Origin: a virus
Reading direction: 5' to 3' (one strand)
Length of the DNA: 64,000 bases
Virus record (IMG/VR): IMGVR_UViG_3300032213_002091
Location: 1 to 64,000 of that record
Shown: positions 33,839 through 41,638 of the stretch, in pieces
How positions within the stretch are numbered: the first letter of the stretch is position 1
How the letters are laid out: every line of letters begins with the position of its first letter
Notes under the pieces: generated by a model
Told to the model about the DNA's origin: nothing
Seen by the model: only the letters and a program-made list of their open reading frames with translations
Database searches by the model: none
Translations under genes and position numbers: made by a program

Positions 33839-34508
33839 AAGCTGCCCAGTAAATAAGATCGAATTTGTGCATCTTTTTTCGTTCAGGGTGACGGTGGTGG
33901 TCAGAATGAAACTCTTCTCCCCACATCAAGGGGTACAACAGGGGGAGATTCAAAGCACTGCCCCCTTCACCCTCACCTAAGTGATTCACAATGAAGATGA
34001 GGTTCAGCATCCAGAAAGAAACCACTGGTATGAAAGGGAACACCAGAGAGGAAAGTAGGAAAAAATTAGCATTATTTCGATGCTGCAGGCAAATCTCTGG
34101 ATCTCGCAGATACCTGACGTAGGATTTCACCGGCGGGTAGAATGTTTCGTCCCAACGCTTGAAAACGGTTCTCACGAGCCCTATCCTGCGAAAATCGTGA
34201 GGGTCTAGAGTCGTATCGGTGTGCTTGTGATGTTCAACATGAACGGCGCAACTCACTGCAAGACTTCCGAATCCGCACATCGAGAAAAGATCGCACAGAA
34301 ACTTCTTGACACGGCGTGAAAATTGAAACTGATTGTGGGCCACCGCCCTATGCATAAACGCATACGAGGCGATGTTGAAGCTGAGCAGTCCCACGAACAA
34401 GGCAGCCAGCATATAGGTGTAGCCGAACACGTAGGAATACACGCCAAAGGTAATATGGCTTAGCGCGTAGAGAGTGGCGTACAGCCTGACGCTTCTTTGC
34501 AATTTCAT
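33819..34508 (-). CDS. Fatty acid desaturase (acyl-lipid / acyl-CoA desaturase family)
   Basis: 229 residues with the three histidine boxes of membrane di-iron desaturases: HRAVAH (53-58), HVEHHKHTD (90-98) and HSDHHRHPE (201-209). Hydrophobic segments lie at about 18-50, 75-90 and 150-178. These enzymes insert a double bond in membrane lipid acyl chains using O2 and electrons from ferredoxin. In a phage it would act as a host-metabolism gene altering membrane fluidity. The start at 34508 (TAAGATG coupling with the upstream gene) is preferred to an upstream start at 34547 that overlaps it. At 229 residues it is shorter than typical DesC proteins. Confidence 0.85.
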   Translation of the reverse strand: MKLQRSVRLYATLYALSHITFGVYSYVFGYTYMLAALFVGLLSFNIASYAFMHRAVAHNQFQFSRRVKKFLCDLFSMCGFGSLAVSCAVHVEHHKHTDTTLDPHDFRRIGLVRTVFKRWDETFYPPVKSYVRYLRDPEICLQHRNNANFFLLSSLVFPFIPVVSFWMLNLIFIVNHLGEGEGGSALNLPLLYPLMWGEEFHSDHHRHPERKKMHKFDLIYWAASSLERV

Positions 34509-34509
34509 C

Positions 34510-34962
34510 TTAACCTGCTGCACTAAAGTCCCTGAAGTAAAGACCAAGTTTGAGAGAGGGCTTAAACTGAAACCGTTTTAGAAGTTTGTCCGAGATTTTA
34601 CCATTCTTTCGGAGAACAGCCACCCCTTTTACGCAAGGCCGATTCAAATCACGCAAAAGTTTGAAGGTTCTTTCTAGAATTTTAGGTCTATCCCCGTGGT
34701 TCGGTAGAATAAAGACCCCTAAATAGTAGTATTTGCCCTTCAGGTACGGGGAGTATCTGGCATCCCCTGTAACCGTTCCGACAACTGTATTGGTGGGATT
34801 GTGTAAAATCGCCATTACGACTTTGTTAACCCGTACTTTCGCAAGATTGAGGCTGTAAACTTTGTTGTTCACCCATAACTCTACAGCTTGAGTTTGGACA
34901 ACCGCAGATTTCAGGCCGTCGCCGAAGAGTAAGCTGTATTCGGTAGTTTGATCTTCAGTCAC
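34510..34962 (-). CDS. Unknown protein, 150 aa, first gene of the minus-strand desaturase unit
   Basis: Starts with GTG at 34962; an ATG two bases upstream is out of frame and closed at once by TGA. Alternating strands and helices (VVMAILHNPTNTVVGTV, KYYYLGVFIL, ERTFKLLRDL) faintly recall a GNAT acyltransferase fold, but the acetyl-CoA loop is not evident. A GGGTAAAA element lies 31 nt upstream on the same strand. It is coupled to the desaturase by one base, so a shared role in lipid modification is possible. Confidence 0.6.
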   Translation of the reverse strand: MTEDQTTEYSLLFGDGLKSAVVQTQAVELWVNNKVYSLNLAKVRVNKVVMAILHNPTNTVVGTVTGDARYSPYLKGKYYYLGVFILPNHGDRPKILERTFKLLRDLNRPCVKGVAVLRKNGKISDKLLKRFQFKPSLKLGLYFRDFSAAG

Positions 34963-34993
34963 ATCTCAAAGGGGAATGACCAATGTATTTCGA

Positions 34994-35001
34994 TTTTACC
35001 C
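34994..35001 (-). promoter_or_regulatory. GGGTAAAA element on minus strand (putative phage promoter)
   Basis: Exact copy on the minus strand, 31 nt before the GTG at 34962. It lies back to back with the plus-strand copy at 35036. Confidence 0.65.
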
Positions 35002-35035
35002 ACCAGCCTGTGTTCGTTGAGAGTGGGGTAAAATT

Positions 35036-35043
35036 CACTGTAC
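35036..35043 (+). promoter_or_regulatory. GGGTAAAA element (putative phage promoter)
   Basis: Exact copy, 17 nt before the ATG at 35061. It falls inside the longest possible reading frame of phoH (from 34983), arguing for the shorter start. Confidence 0.6.
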
Positions 35044-35060
35044 GAGTTGCCCTTCCAACC

Positions 35061-35882
35061 ATGACTCGTTCCATTCGTTCTGAAGGGGGTGATAAGGATG
35101 TAATCCTGTTAAGCAGCAAAGTGTATGACCTACCCACCGACTGTATCACTCCCTTAAACATGTTAGATTCAAAGACAAAGCGCAAGGCTCGCCGTGCTGA
35201 AAATGCCCAGATGCTAGAACAATCCTACCACAAAGGAATGGATGTCATGCCTCCCAAGTTTCTGACTTGGCGGCAAGAAGATCTGTGGAATTCCCTCAAG
35301 AAAAACACTGTTACTCTCGCCCATGGCTGTGCCGGAACCGGGAAAACGCTGATTGCGTTGCATTACGGATTGTATGGTGTCGCCTCCGGCGATTTCAACA
35401 AAGTGTACTACGTTCGAAGTGACGTGGGTGTTGAATTCCAGCGCGGGCGCGGAGCGCTGCCTGGAGACCTTTCCGAGAAGATCGCACCCCTGATTGCGCC
35501 TGTTCTTGACAACTTGCCCTGCATCATGAGATCGCACGGTGCAAGTGAGTACCTGCTGAACAAGAAAATTATCGAGCCTGTTCTCCTGGAAGACATTCGG
35601 GGACGCTCACTCAACGAGGCTTTCATCATTGTTGATGAGGCTCAGAATTTCCTCCCTTCACAAATCAAAACCGTCCTGACTCGCGTCGGCAAAGATTCGA
35701 AGATCCTTCTGATTGGTGACACGAAGCAGACCGATATGGAAGTGTTTCGAAGGGAAAATGGTTTGGTCGACGCTATTCACCGACTGCGCCACCTGTCGGA
35801 AGTTGGAATCGTAGAGTTCTCAAAAGAGGACATCGTTCGTAACTCCGTTATCGCTCACATTCTCGACCGTTACGAAGACTGA
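35061..35882 (+). CDS. phoH: PhoH-like P-loop ATPase
   Basis: 273 residues from the ATG at 35061. Walker A is GCAGTGKT (89-96), Walker B FIIVDEAQN (188-196), and a GDTKQTD motif follows, all typical of PhoH-type ATPases/RNA helicase-like proteins that are common in marine and freshwater phages. Its role in phages is unsettled (phosphate-related, RNA processing). An ATG at 34983 would add 26 residues (MYFDF...) but places the GGGTAAAA element inside the gene. It diverges from the desaturase unit. Confidence 0.88.
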   Translation: MTRSIRSEGGDKDVILLSSKVYDLPTDCITPLNMLDSKTKRKARRAENAQMLEQSYHKGMDVMPPKFLTWRQEDLWNSLKKNTVTLAHGCAGTGKTLIALHYGLYGVASGDFNKVYYVRSDVGVEFQRGRGALPGDLSEKIAPLIAPVLDNLPCIMRSHGASEYLLNKKIIEPVLLEDIRGRSLNEAFIIVDEAQNFLPSQIKTVLTRVGKDSKILLIGDTKQTDMEVFRRENGLVDAIHRLRHLSEVGIVEFSKEDIVRNSVIAHILDRYED

Positions 35883-35887
35883 TTGCA

Positions 35888-37525
35888 ATGGGAAGTAAGT
35901 ATCGCTGGTTTGACTTTGCAGACTCTCGCAATCTGCAAGGGGACGACGCAACTGTGGAGCGTCTTGGGCAAAAACAAGGAATCACAGGAGCATCTTCACC
36001 TTTGCCTAGCAAACCAGCGGCTTCCTCCAAATCAGAGGGACCTACTTCTTCTGCTATCCGACAGGCAAACGAAAAGGCTGTTGGGGGGAAGCAGAAAAGA
36101 TGTTCGGTTGGAAAGAAATGTAACGCAACGTGCATCCACATCAATGACGACTGTTTAGTAGGCCTCAGCCCTTCTGTTGGGGCAGCTTTAAGCAGAGTTT
36201 CTAAGATTCTTTCGGAGCAGGTGGAAGGCGGACGAGTTACCGAAGAGACCGCCGAAGAAGTTGTAGAAAAAGTTAAAGAACTGGAACAGTCTCAGACAAA
36301 AGCATTCTCAACGTTTAAGAGTTTACTCGACTCCGGTAAAACCTCCGATGCTGAAGCAGATGGTGTTGCAAAACTTCTCGTTAGCACGATTATCACTCCC
36401 GGCCAAGACCGGAATATCGTTCGCAAAATGAGTTTTGAAGACATTGAGGCCGCCCTTAAGCCCGGCAGACTTGAAGCCCTGGAGCAAGCGTATCAGAAAT
36501 CTTTCAAATCTGACGGTAAGTTTGACCCTTCTCAGAAAGGTGGAATGGGGGACTTGATTAAGTCCACTTTCCTGAAACACGAAATTTCTGATGAGGTTGC
36601 CCAAGCCGCCTATTACATGCTTCCCTCGAAAGTCCGGTCCGCGATCGATAAAGCAGGGGCAGTAAAAGGAACCGCCGTAATGTATGGGGGTGACGACAGT
36701 AATGGAAACCCGACATTCACCGACAAACCTTCACGAGAACGTGGAATTTTCCTTGTGAAACGGTGGATGGAGCAGGGTGGCCTAGATCCATACACTGGAA
36801 GACCCATCGATATTCGCAACGCGGAGCCTGAGCATATGGTTGCGTTTGCTCACGCCCTTGCGAAAGGTGGTGGTGGTGACCAACCGCGAAACCTTTTGTG
36901 GGCGGCACCTCAACCTAACAACCAGAAAGCGGGAGCCGACGATAATTTCGTCACCTGGAAAAAGAATTTGGAAGAATATCGGAAAATGGGTAAAGACCGC
37001 TACGATAACGAAATATACAAACCCGCTTTGCAGGAGTCCGAGTCAACCAAAGGAAAGAAGGGGGCAGCACCAACCGACTTGGCAAATGCTTTGAGTTCAA
37101 CTTCTCCCGAGGAACGTGTGGCCACCACTCGTAAACTCGTTGACTCGTATGGAGATAAAGTTCGCTACCTTGTCCGCGCAGCTGGAGTTGGTTGGCAGCA
37201 CCAGGATCGAGATCTTGATCACAGACTAGGTGGAAAACCAGCCTTCATGAACAACGGGGTTCCGAAGCTACCCGGAACTAATGTTAAACCAAGTACGGCT
37301 GTTCTTATTGCACTTTCCGCAGTTGACCCAGCTAAGCGTGAATCCTTGAAAGAACGACTAGAAGAATTACGGAAAGCTCGCATTTTAACTGATTCCGAAG
37401 CAGCGGCCGTAAGAGGCGACAACTCCGCACGGCTAAGTCTACAGGGGCAAAAGAGTAAAGACTATGGTGATGACCTTGCATCCCTTCTGAACGAGTTTGT
37501 ACCCAACCTTGATTCTTTCTTGTAA
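35888..37525 (+). CDS. HNH-like nuclease protein with N-terminal Cys motif, 545 aa
   Basis: The N-terminus is Ser/Lys-rich, then carries a Cys motif (C72-x5-C78-x3-C82-x6-C89; KRCSVGKKCNATCI). Residues about 290-350 resemble an HNH nuclease: LDPYTGRPIDIRN, AEPEHMVAF (first His), PRNLLWAA (Asn) and NNQKAG, consistent with the treble-clef H-N-N pattern. A second His/Asp-rich stretch (WQHQDRDLDHRLGG) lies near 435. The middle is helical. The same Cys motif with identical spacing starts the kinase-like protein at 42687. Possibly a virion-packaged or virion-processing nuclease; function is inferred from motifs only. Confidence 0.6.
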   Translation: MGSKYRWFDFADSRNLQGDDATVERLGQKQGITGASSPLPSKPAASSKSEGPTSSAIRQANEKAVGGKQKRCSVGKKCNATCIHINDDCLVGLSPSVGAALSRVSKILSEQVEGGRVTEETAEEVVEKVKELEQSQTKAFSTFKSLLDSGKTSDAEADGVAKLLVSTIITPGQDRNIVRKMSFEDIEAALKPGRLEALEQAYQKSFKSDGKFDPSQKGGMGDLIKSTFLKHEISDEVAQAAYYMLPSKVRSAIDKAGAVKGTAVMYGGDDSNGNPTFTDKPSRERGIFLVKRWMEQGGLDPYTGRPIDIRNAEPEHMVAFAHALAKGGGGDQPRNLLWAAPQPNNQKAGADDNFVTWKKNLEEYRKMGKDRYDNEIYKPALQESESTKGKKGAAPTDLANALSSTSPEERVATTRKLVDSYGDKVRYLVRAAGVGWQHQDRDLDHRLGGKPAFMNNGVPKLPGTNVKPSTAVLIALSAVDPAKRESLKERLEELRKARILTDSEAAAVRGDNSARLSLQGQKSKDYGDDLASLLNEFVPNLDSFL

Positions 37526-37529
37526 AACC

Positions 37530-37862
37530 ATGCGCAAAGACACTCGATTTAATCGCCCCGAGCGGCAAGAAATTGAAACCAAACTGAAGCCTGGAACTCT
37601 GGCCGATGCTCAAGCACTCGGGGTATGGAATATGATGCTGCAAGCTGACGACCCGTCGGAAGTCTGCCGGTGGTATCGTTCCTATCGTGACAGCGATCAT
37701 TGCACTCTCCCGCGAGAGCAACTGCGAAATATGCGCGACACAATGGTTCAGTCGATGCGAGAAACCAACCGCCAAGATTCAAACCCCCGCAAAGAAAAGA
37801 AGAAAGGGGTTCACTACGACCACCACAACGACGGTCGCATTCGCCCAAGATCCGGAGCCTGA
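37530..37862 (+). CDS. Unknown protein, 110 aa, basic and helical
   Basis: Start set at the ATG at 37530, 4 nt after the upstream stop; the non-ATG frame from 37497 overlaps it. Rich in Arg, Asp and Gln, with a helical centre (LREQLRNMRDTMVQSM-like) and a His/Lys-rich tail (KKKGVHYDHHND). No family is recognised. Part of the accessory cassette. Confidence 0.6.
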   Translation: MRKDTRFNRPERQEIETKLKPGTLADAQALGVWNMMLQADDPSEVCRWYRSYRDSDHCTLPREQLRNMRDTMVQSMRETNRQDSNPRKEKKKGVHYDHHNDGRIRPRSGA

Positions 37863-37863
37863 C

Positions 37864-38310
37864 ATGAACGCACTCGAAGAAATTTCTCAGCACAGGGTTC
37901 CCTGTGGCCCGATGACTGTGGCTGCTTCGGGTGTCTGCAGAAGGCGGCTGCGCGACTCTTACGACCGCCTTCTTGATCGTCTGGCACAAGAAATTCACCA
38001 GGAGTACACTCCGCCGGAACTTCCAAAGGATCACAAATTTGACAAAGAAGGAAAACTTGTTCACAAGGAAGAACTTGCCAAGCGTGAGCAAACTGCGAAA
38101 ACAATGCAGAAGGGCAAAGAGAAGGCAAAGAAAGAGCGAGAGAAGAATGCTCCGCATTCTCCAGAGATTTTAGAATCCAAGAAAGAAAAGCTGCTGCAGG
38201 AAGGTATGATGAAGGCCGATGTCAAGAAGCAAGTGAAAGAGTACGAAGAGAAATTGATGGGGAATAGCAAGATGGGGCAAGATATCACGGGCAAGATCAA
38301 GAAACGTTAA
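37864..38310 (+). CDS. Lys/Glu-rich helical protein with CxnC motif, 148 aa
   Basis: Start set at the ATG at 37864, 2 nt after the previous stop. An N-terminal VPCGPMTVAASGVCRRR block has two Cys like other proteins of this cassette. From residue about 55 on it is nearly all Lys, Glu and Ala, a long charged helix (probable coiled coil) ending GKIKKR. Such composition is common in DNA-associated or packaged virion proteins. Confidence 0.6.
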   Translation: MNALEEISQHRVPCGPMTVAASGVCRRRLRDSYDRLLDRLAQEIHQEYTPPELPKDHKFDKEGKLVHKEELAKREQTAKTMQKGKEKAKKEREKNAPHSPEILESKKEKLLQEGMMKADVKKQVKEYEEKLMGNSKMGQDITGKIKKR

Positions 38311-38318
38311 GGGTAAAA
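38311..38318 (+). promoter_or_regulatory. GGGTAAAA element (putative phage promoter)
   Basis: Exact copy immediately after the TAA of the upstream gene; 23 nt before the ATG at 38342. Followed by CTTGA. Confidence 0.6.
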
Positions 38319-38341
38319 CTTGAGCAGATTACATTAGTGTT

Positions 38342-39064
38342 ATGCTCGGTTCTTTTTCAGAGGAAGCTCTCTTCAAGTATTCGGAGATGGTTTCACAAAC
38401 ACAATCTGCAGACTTCTCCGAAGGAGAGAGTTACGACTTCACACGGTGTATGCGACCTAACGGGTCTATCTACGGTACGCGAGGGCAATGCCGCAAAGGT
38501 GTAGAATCCACCAAAGGCGCAGCAGCCAAAGTAGCGGAAAGAGCAGCGAAACTGGCACGTCAGAGAAAGAATCAAACACCTGAAAGAAAAGACATGTATG
38601 ACCGACTCGCAGCGAACGCCGCCGGTCGTGCGCGTGAACCTTTTGAGAAGGGCGATACCAGGGGGAATATGACGCCCGGTGAAAGGGAAAGACGCAGAGA
38701 AGCTGACGCGTACGAGTCAAGTCTATACGGGCATAAAAATAACACTTACGGGCCAGGGGGTGTGACCAAGGATACGGGAAAGAAGAGAAAGCAAGAAGCA
38801 CTCGGCGAATTCGCCAAGGCTGGATTACCATCAAGAGTTGACGAGGCCATCGCAAGGGTTATGGAGCACCCGAAATTACAGAAATACGTTGACAAAAACG
38901 CCGCCTACGATGATATTGCAGCTACGGTACCAAAAAAAGTTCTGAAGAAAGTGTTGGGGTGGACCGACAAAGACCTCGTGGCAATTGTTAGGGGGACAGA
39001 CCCTTACGAGGGAACTATTTACGAGGACGACGAAGGGAATTACCAGTTTTACGGGGCGGCCTGA
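38342..39064 (+). CDS. Lys/Arg-rich protein with C-MRPNGSIYGTRGQC motif, 240 aa
   Basis: An acidic N-terminus leads to a CMRPNGSIYGTRGQCRKG motif near residue 38, a short module I know from small phage proteins but without an assigned function. The middle is basic and helical with low complexity. The C-terminal 60 residues (VLGWTDKDLVAIVRGTD then acidic) look globular. Part of the accessory cassette; virion or DNA-associated role inferred only from composition. Confidence 0.6.
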   Translation: MLGSFSEEALFKYSEMVSQTQSADFSEGESYDFTRCMRPNGSIYGTRGQCRKGVESTKGAAAKVAERAAKLARQRKNQTPERKDMYDRLAANAAGRAREPFEKGDTRGNMTPGERERRREADAYESSLYGHKNNTYGPGGVTKDTGKKRKQEALGEFAKAGLPSRVDEAIARVMEHPKLQKYVDKNAAYDDIAATVPKKVLKKVLGWTDKDLVAIVRGTDPYEGTIYEDDEGNYQFYGAA

Positions 39065-39066
39065 GC

Positions 39067-39074
39067 GGGTAAAA
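39067..39074 (+). promoter_or_regulatory. GGGTAAAA element (putative phage promoter)
   Basis: Exact copy 2 nt after the upstream stop codon; 27 nt before the ATG at 39102. Confidence 0.6.
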
Positions 39075-39101
39075 TAATTAAAGTTCTATAACAACTGACA
39101 A

Positions 39102-39464
39102 ATGAGCAACAGAATTGGAGGCGACTTCGACATGGACGCCGTTGAAGCATTTCGCGATGCGTACGCATCTCGTCTAATGACTCCGGAGGATCAAGACGTT
39201 GATGCGTTCACAGGTCTCCCCACTGGCGAAATCTCAAACACTTCTCCGTGGCTTGCCCACACAGGATTGTGGAAATACCCAAGCGGAAAAGGCCCCGACG
39301 ACGATCTGAAACAACCCTTCCAACCGGAATCCTACTACGAGGAGGAAGAGACCGACGAGGATGAGGAGCTCACTGAAGAAGAGATTGATACCCTTATCGA
39401 TGAAATTCTTGACGAAATTAGAACGGAGGGAGACGATGGGTCTACTGACGAAGACAACGAATAA
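39102..39464 (+). CDS. Strongly acidic unknown protein, 120 aa
   Basis: The N-terminal half looks globular (AVEAFRDAYASRLM, then FTGLPTGEIS). The C-terminal 45 residues are almost all Glu and Asp, probably a disordered acidic tail. Overlaps the next gene by 29 nt. No family is recognised. An acidic tail could interact with the basic proteins of the same cassette. Confidence 0.6.
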   Translation: MSNRIGGDFDMDAVEAFRDAYASRLMTPEDQDVDAFTGLPTGEISNTSPWLAHTGLWKYPSGKGPDDDLKQPFQPESYYEEEETDEDEELTEEEIDTLIDEILDEIRTEGDDGSTDEDNE

Positions 39465-39756
39465 TTTTAATGAGCGGCGTTTTCTGATTCGCAGCCTCGT
39501 TATCATTTTCTTGATTCAGTTTGCATCTACTGGTGCGCAGTTTGCCAACTGTTTCAAACTCTCAAACAGCTCGGCTGAAACCGAGCGCACGAACCTCGTC
39601 TGCAGCCAGGCAAATTCAAGTTTCTCCGAGACTAGCAAATTAGCGTTGACAACTCTGCTGGCTTTGTTAGTTCCCGCCGCGCCTGCAGGCGGTGCCGTGG
39701 TTGAGCAAGGGACTCGCCGTCGCAAAACTACTGAAGAGTCCGAGAATCTTTCGTAA
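39436..39756 (+). CDS. Small membrane protein, possible holin
   Basis: 106 residues from the ATG at 39436 inside the end of the acidic gene. Two hydrophobic segments (SLVIIFLIQFASTGAQF at about 20-36 and LALTTLLALLVPAAPAGG at about 72-89) flank a polar loop; the tail is basic (RRRK). Two membrane helices with a charged C-terminus fit a class II holin, but no endolysin is seen nearby, so other membrane roles are equally possible. Confidence 0.45.
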   Translation: MGLLTKTTNNFNERRFLIRSLVIIFLIQFASTGAQFANCFKLSNSSAETERTNLVCSQANSSFSETSKLALTTLLALLVPAAPAGGAVVEQGTRRRKTTEESENLS

Positions 39757-39757
39757 A

Positions 39758-39765
39758 GGGTAAAA
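39758..39765 (+). promoter_or_regulatory. GGGTAAAA element (putative phage promoter)
   Basis: Exact copy just after the upstream stop; 25 nt before the ATG at 39791. Confidence 0.6.
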
Positions 39766-39790
39766 GGAAAGTATTGCCACTACCCCCTGT

Positions 39791-40498
39791 ATGTACGGAT
39801 CCCGTCTCGACTTCTCCGACGTTTCGCTTCCTGGCGTGGGCGGTAACATTAACGCCTCAAATGCGATTAGCGTGGACAGGTTGAAAGAAATGAACGCCTC
39901 CGGCAAGAAGTGGGCTCCCGACATTACTGGCGGGATGTCTCACCACAACGAAAGTGTTCTGAAAATGAACGCTGCCAATCGCGAAAAACGTGCCAACCTC
40001 GTCAACCGGGATTACAACGAAAATTGCGATGGCAACAAAGCAATGAAAGAGATTTTCGACCGCAAAAAGTCTCGCATGGCCTCCTTCAAGGAGCTTAAGA
40101 AAGCCGAGTATGGGTTCGCCGAAGGTGATTCCCAGGACACCGAGCTGCTTGCAATCCCGCAACCTTTCGCAATGGCCGAATGCAAATGCGGAGGAACCTG
40201 CCCCGTTTGCCGCGATAAAAAGCGCAAAGATGCAGAGTACCGTGAGTGGAGCACGGAGAAGCGCAAAGAACTGAAAGAAGGGGGAGTTAAGGGGGAGTTC
40301 GCCGGGCCTGAAATGTCCTTCCCAATCTCGAGCCCTGAGGACGTTGCCGCTGCATGGTCTTCTGTAGGCAGAGGAAAAAACCCTCGTCAAATCATGGCTA
40401 ACATCATTCGTATCGCGAAGAAACACGGCTGGGAGTCGGGTTTGCCGCAGTCCGTAAAAGACCGTCTAGCCTCAGGTCAATCTGGTCTGCCGGAGTAG
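39791..40498 (+). CDS. Unknown basic protein with CxCxxxCxxC cluster, 235 aa
   Basis: The N-terminal part is polar. A Cys cluster (CKCGGTCPVC at about 131-140), probably a metal knuckle, is followed by a Lys/Arg-rich linker. The C-terminus (MSFPISSPEDVAAAWSSVGR, then IIRIAKKHGWESGLP) matches a short helical module I know from other phage head-region proteins; function not established. Part of the accessory cassette. Confidence 0.6.
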   Translation: MYGSRLDFSDVSLPGVGGNINASNAISVDRLKEMNASGKKWAPDITGGMSHHNESVLKMNAANREKRANLVNRDYNENCDGNKAMKEIFDRKKSRMASFKELKKAEYGFAEGDSQDTELLAIPQPFAMAECKCGGTCPVCRDKKRKDAEYREWSTEKRKELKEGGVKGEFAGPEMSFPISSPEDVAAAWSSVGRGKNPRQIMANIIRIAKKHGWESGLPQSVKDRLASGQSGLPE

Positions 40499-40499
40499 T

Positions 40500-40766
40500 A
40501 TGGAACCCGTAACAATCTTAAGTATTGTGGCGTCAGTCGTAACAACCGTGTCTGGAATCGGGTGGGTTCTGGAACGAAACGGTAAGCGCATTGACGACAG
40601 ATTTGGAACCATTATCCGTCATATGGAGAAGATGGAAAGGGTTCTTGACAACCTAAGAACGGACCTGCCAATCAAGTACACTCTGCGGGAAGATCACTTG
40701 CGCTTAACGGAAAAAGTCGAGGATATCCAGAAAGAACTCATCATTTGGAAGACCACGGAGTCATGA
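40500..40766 (+). CDS. Small membrane-anchored coiled-coil protein, 88 aa
   Basis: One N-terminal hydrophobic segment (VTILSIVASVVTTVSGIGWVL, residues about 4-24) is followed by a charged helix suited to a coiled coil. This layout recalls i-spanin or holin-associated proteins, but it is also common in phage proteins of unknown role. It starts 1 nt after the previous stop and ends 1 nt before the next start. Confidence 0.5.
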   Translation: MEPVTILSIVASVVTTVSGIGWVLERNGKRIDDRFGTIIRHMEKMERVLDNLRTDLPIKYTLREDHLRLTEKVEDIQKELIIWKTTES

Positions 40767-40767
40767 A

Positions 40768-41325
40768 ATGAACTTTGAAGATTATGACTGGAATCGCCTT
40801 GACGGGCTAGGTTTCAAAGAAAGTACAAAAGATGATCTCAAAGACGCCTGCTGGTCTGGCTATAAGGCGTATGGTCTCAAGAAGAAAGGTGGGAGAATGG
40901 TTCCCAACTGCGTAAAGATCGATAGTAAGCACAGTGAAGGTGACATTGCCACTGCGGAAATGACACCGAACTACCTACCGAAAGAACCAGGCGAAGGCGA
41001 CGAAAAAAACCCCCAAATGAATGAAGGAACCCCGATTCGAATGCCCCGCATGGAAGTGATCAAGAAGGCAGCCGATAAAAACGGTCAGCTTGCTATGCAC
41101 GCTTCTGTCAACGACTCCACTTATTCCGAGGTTCTTCAATCCACTGAGAACAACGGCGGAATGATCATTACCCAGCTTCGTGTTGCTCTGGAGAAGATCG
41201 AAATTATGCTCGATATGCTCGATGCAGAAGACAATCTTCCACCGTGGGCTGCAACCAAAATTGCAAACGCTGGTGTTGCCTTAGCAAGCGTTGGCGACTA
41301 CATTCGTTTCGGCGAGGAAGGTTGA
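40768..41325 (+). CDS. Unknown protein with GYKxxGxKKKGGRxVPNC motif, 185 aa
   Basis: Residues about 28-50 (CWSGYKAYGLKKKGGRMVPN then C) form a short basic Cys-flanked module that recurs in cyanophage proteins; its function is not known. The C-terminal half is helical (LRVALEKIEIMLDMLDAE, then WAATKIANAGVALASVGDYI). Coupled to the next gene by TGATG. Confidence 0.6.
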   Translation: MNFEDYDWNRLDGLGFKESTKDDLKDACWSGYKAYGLKKKGGRMVPNCVKIDSKHSEGDIATAEMTPNYLPKEPGEGDEKNPQMNEGTPIRMPRMEVIKKAADKNGQLAMHASVNDSTYSEVLQSTENNGGMIITQLRVALEKIEIMLDMLDAEDNLPPWAATKIANAGVALASVGDYIRFGEEG

Positions 41326-41633
41326 TGTGGGGTTCTTTCTTTGCGGGAGTTCTTGAGCGGTTTTACCAGGACTACGCCGAAAAAGCAAACTTAGCCTGCA
41401 ACAAACCGCAGGCGGACACTCAAGGCGGACACAGCCATGTTGTCAAAGCGTGTTACGACGGTCAGGAAAAGTTGATTCGGTTCGGTCAAGCTGGCGTCAA
41501 AGGTTCCCCTAAGAAAGAAGGTGAGTCGGAGTCTTACAAGGCTCGACGCGAAGCTTTCAAAGCGCGGCACGCAAAAAACATCGCGAAAGGACCGTCTTCC
41601 GCCGCATATTGGGCCAACAAAGTTAAGTGGTGA
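41325..41633 (+). CDS. Small basic phage protein with KARHAKNIAKG / SAAYWANKVKW domain
   Basis: 102 residues from the ATG overlapping the previous stop. It contains a CNKPQ...HVVKACYDGQEKLIRFG block, then a Lys/Arg-rich C-terminal domain ending SAAYWANKVKW. This module is widespread in phage small proteins, usually near structural genes, but has no known activity. The Cys pair again fits the pattern of the cassette. Confidence 0.65.
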   Translation: MWGSFFAGVLERFYQDYAEKANLACNKPQADTQGGHSHVVKACYDGQEKLIRFGQAGVKGSPKKEGESESYKARREAFKARHAKNIAKGPSSAAYWANKVKW

Positions 41634-41638
41634 ATCTC

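Noticed and set aside
34983-35060. Upstream ATG for phoH adding 26 residues
   Set aside because: It would place the GGGTAAAA element within the coding sequence, and the added residues carry no PhoH feature. Kept only as an alternative.
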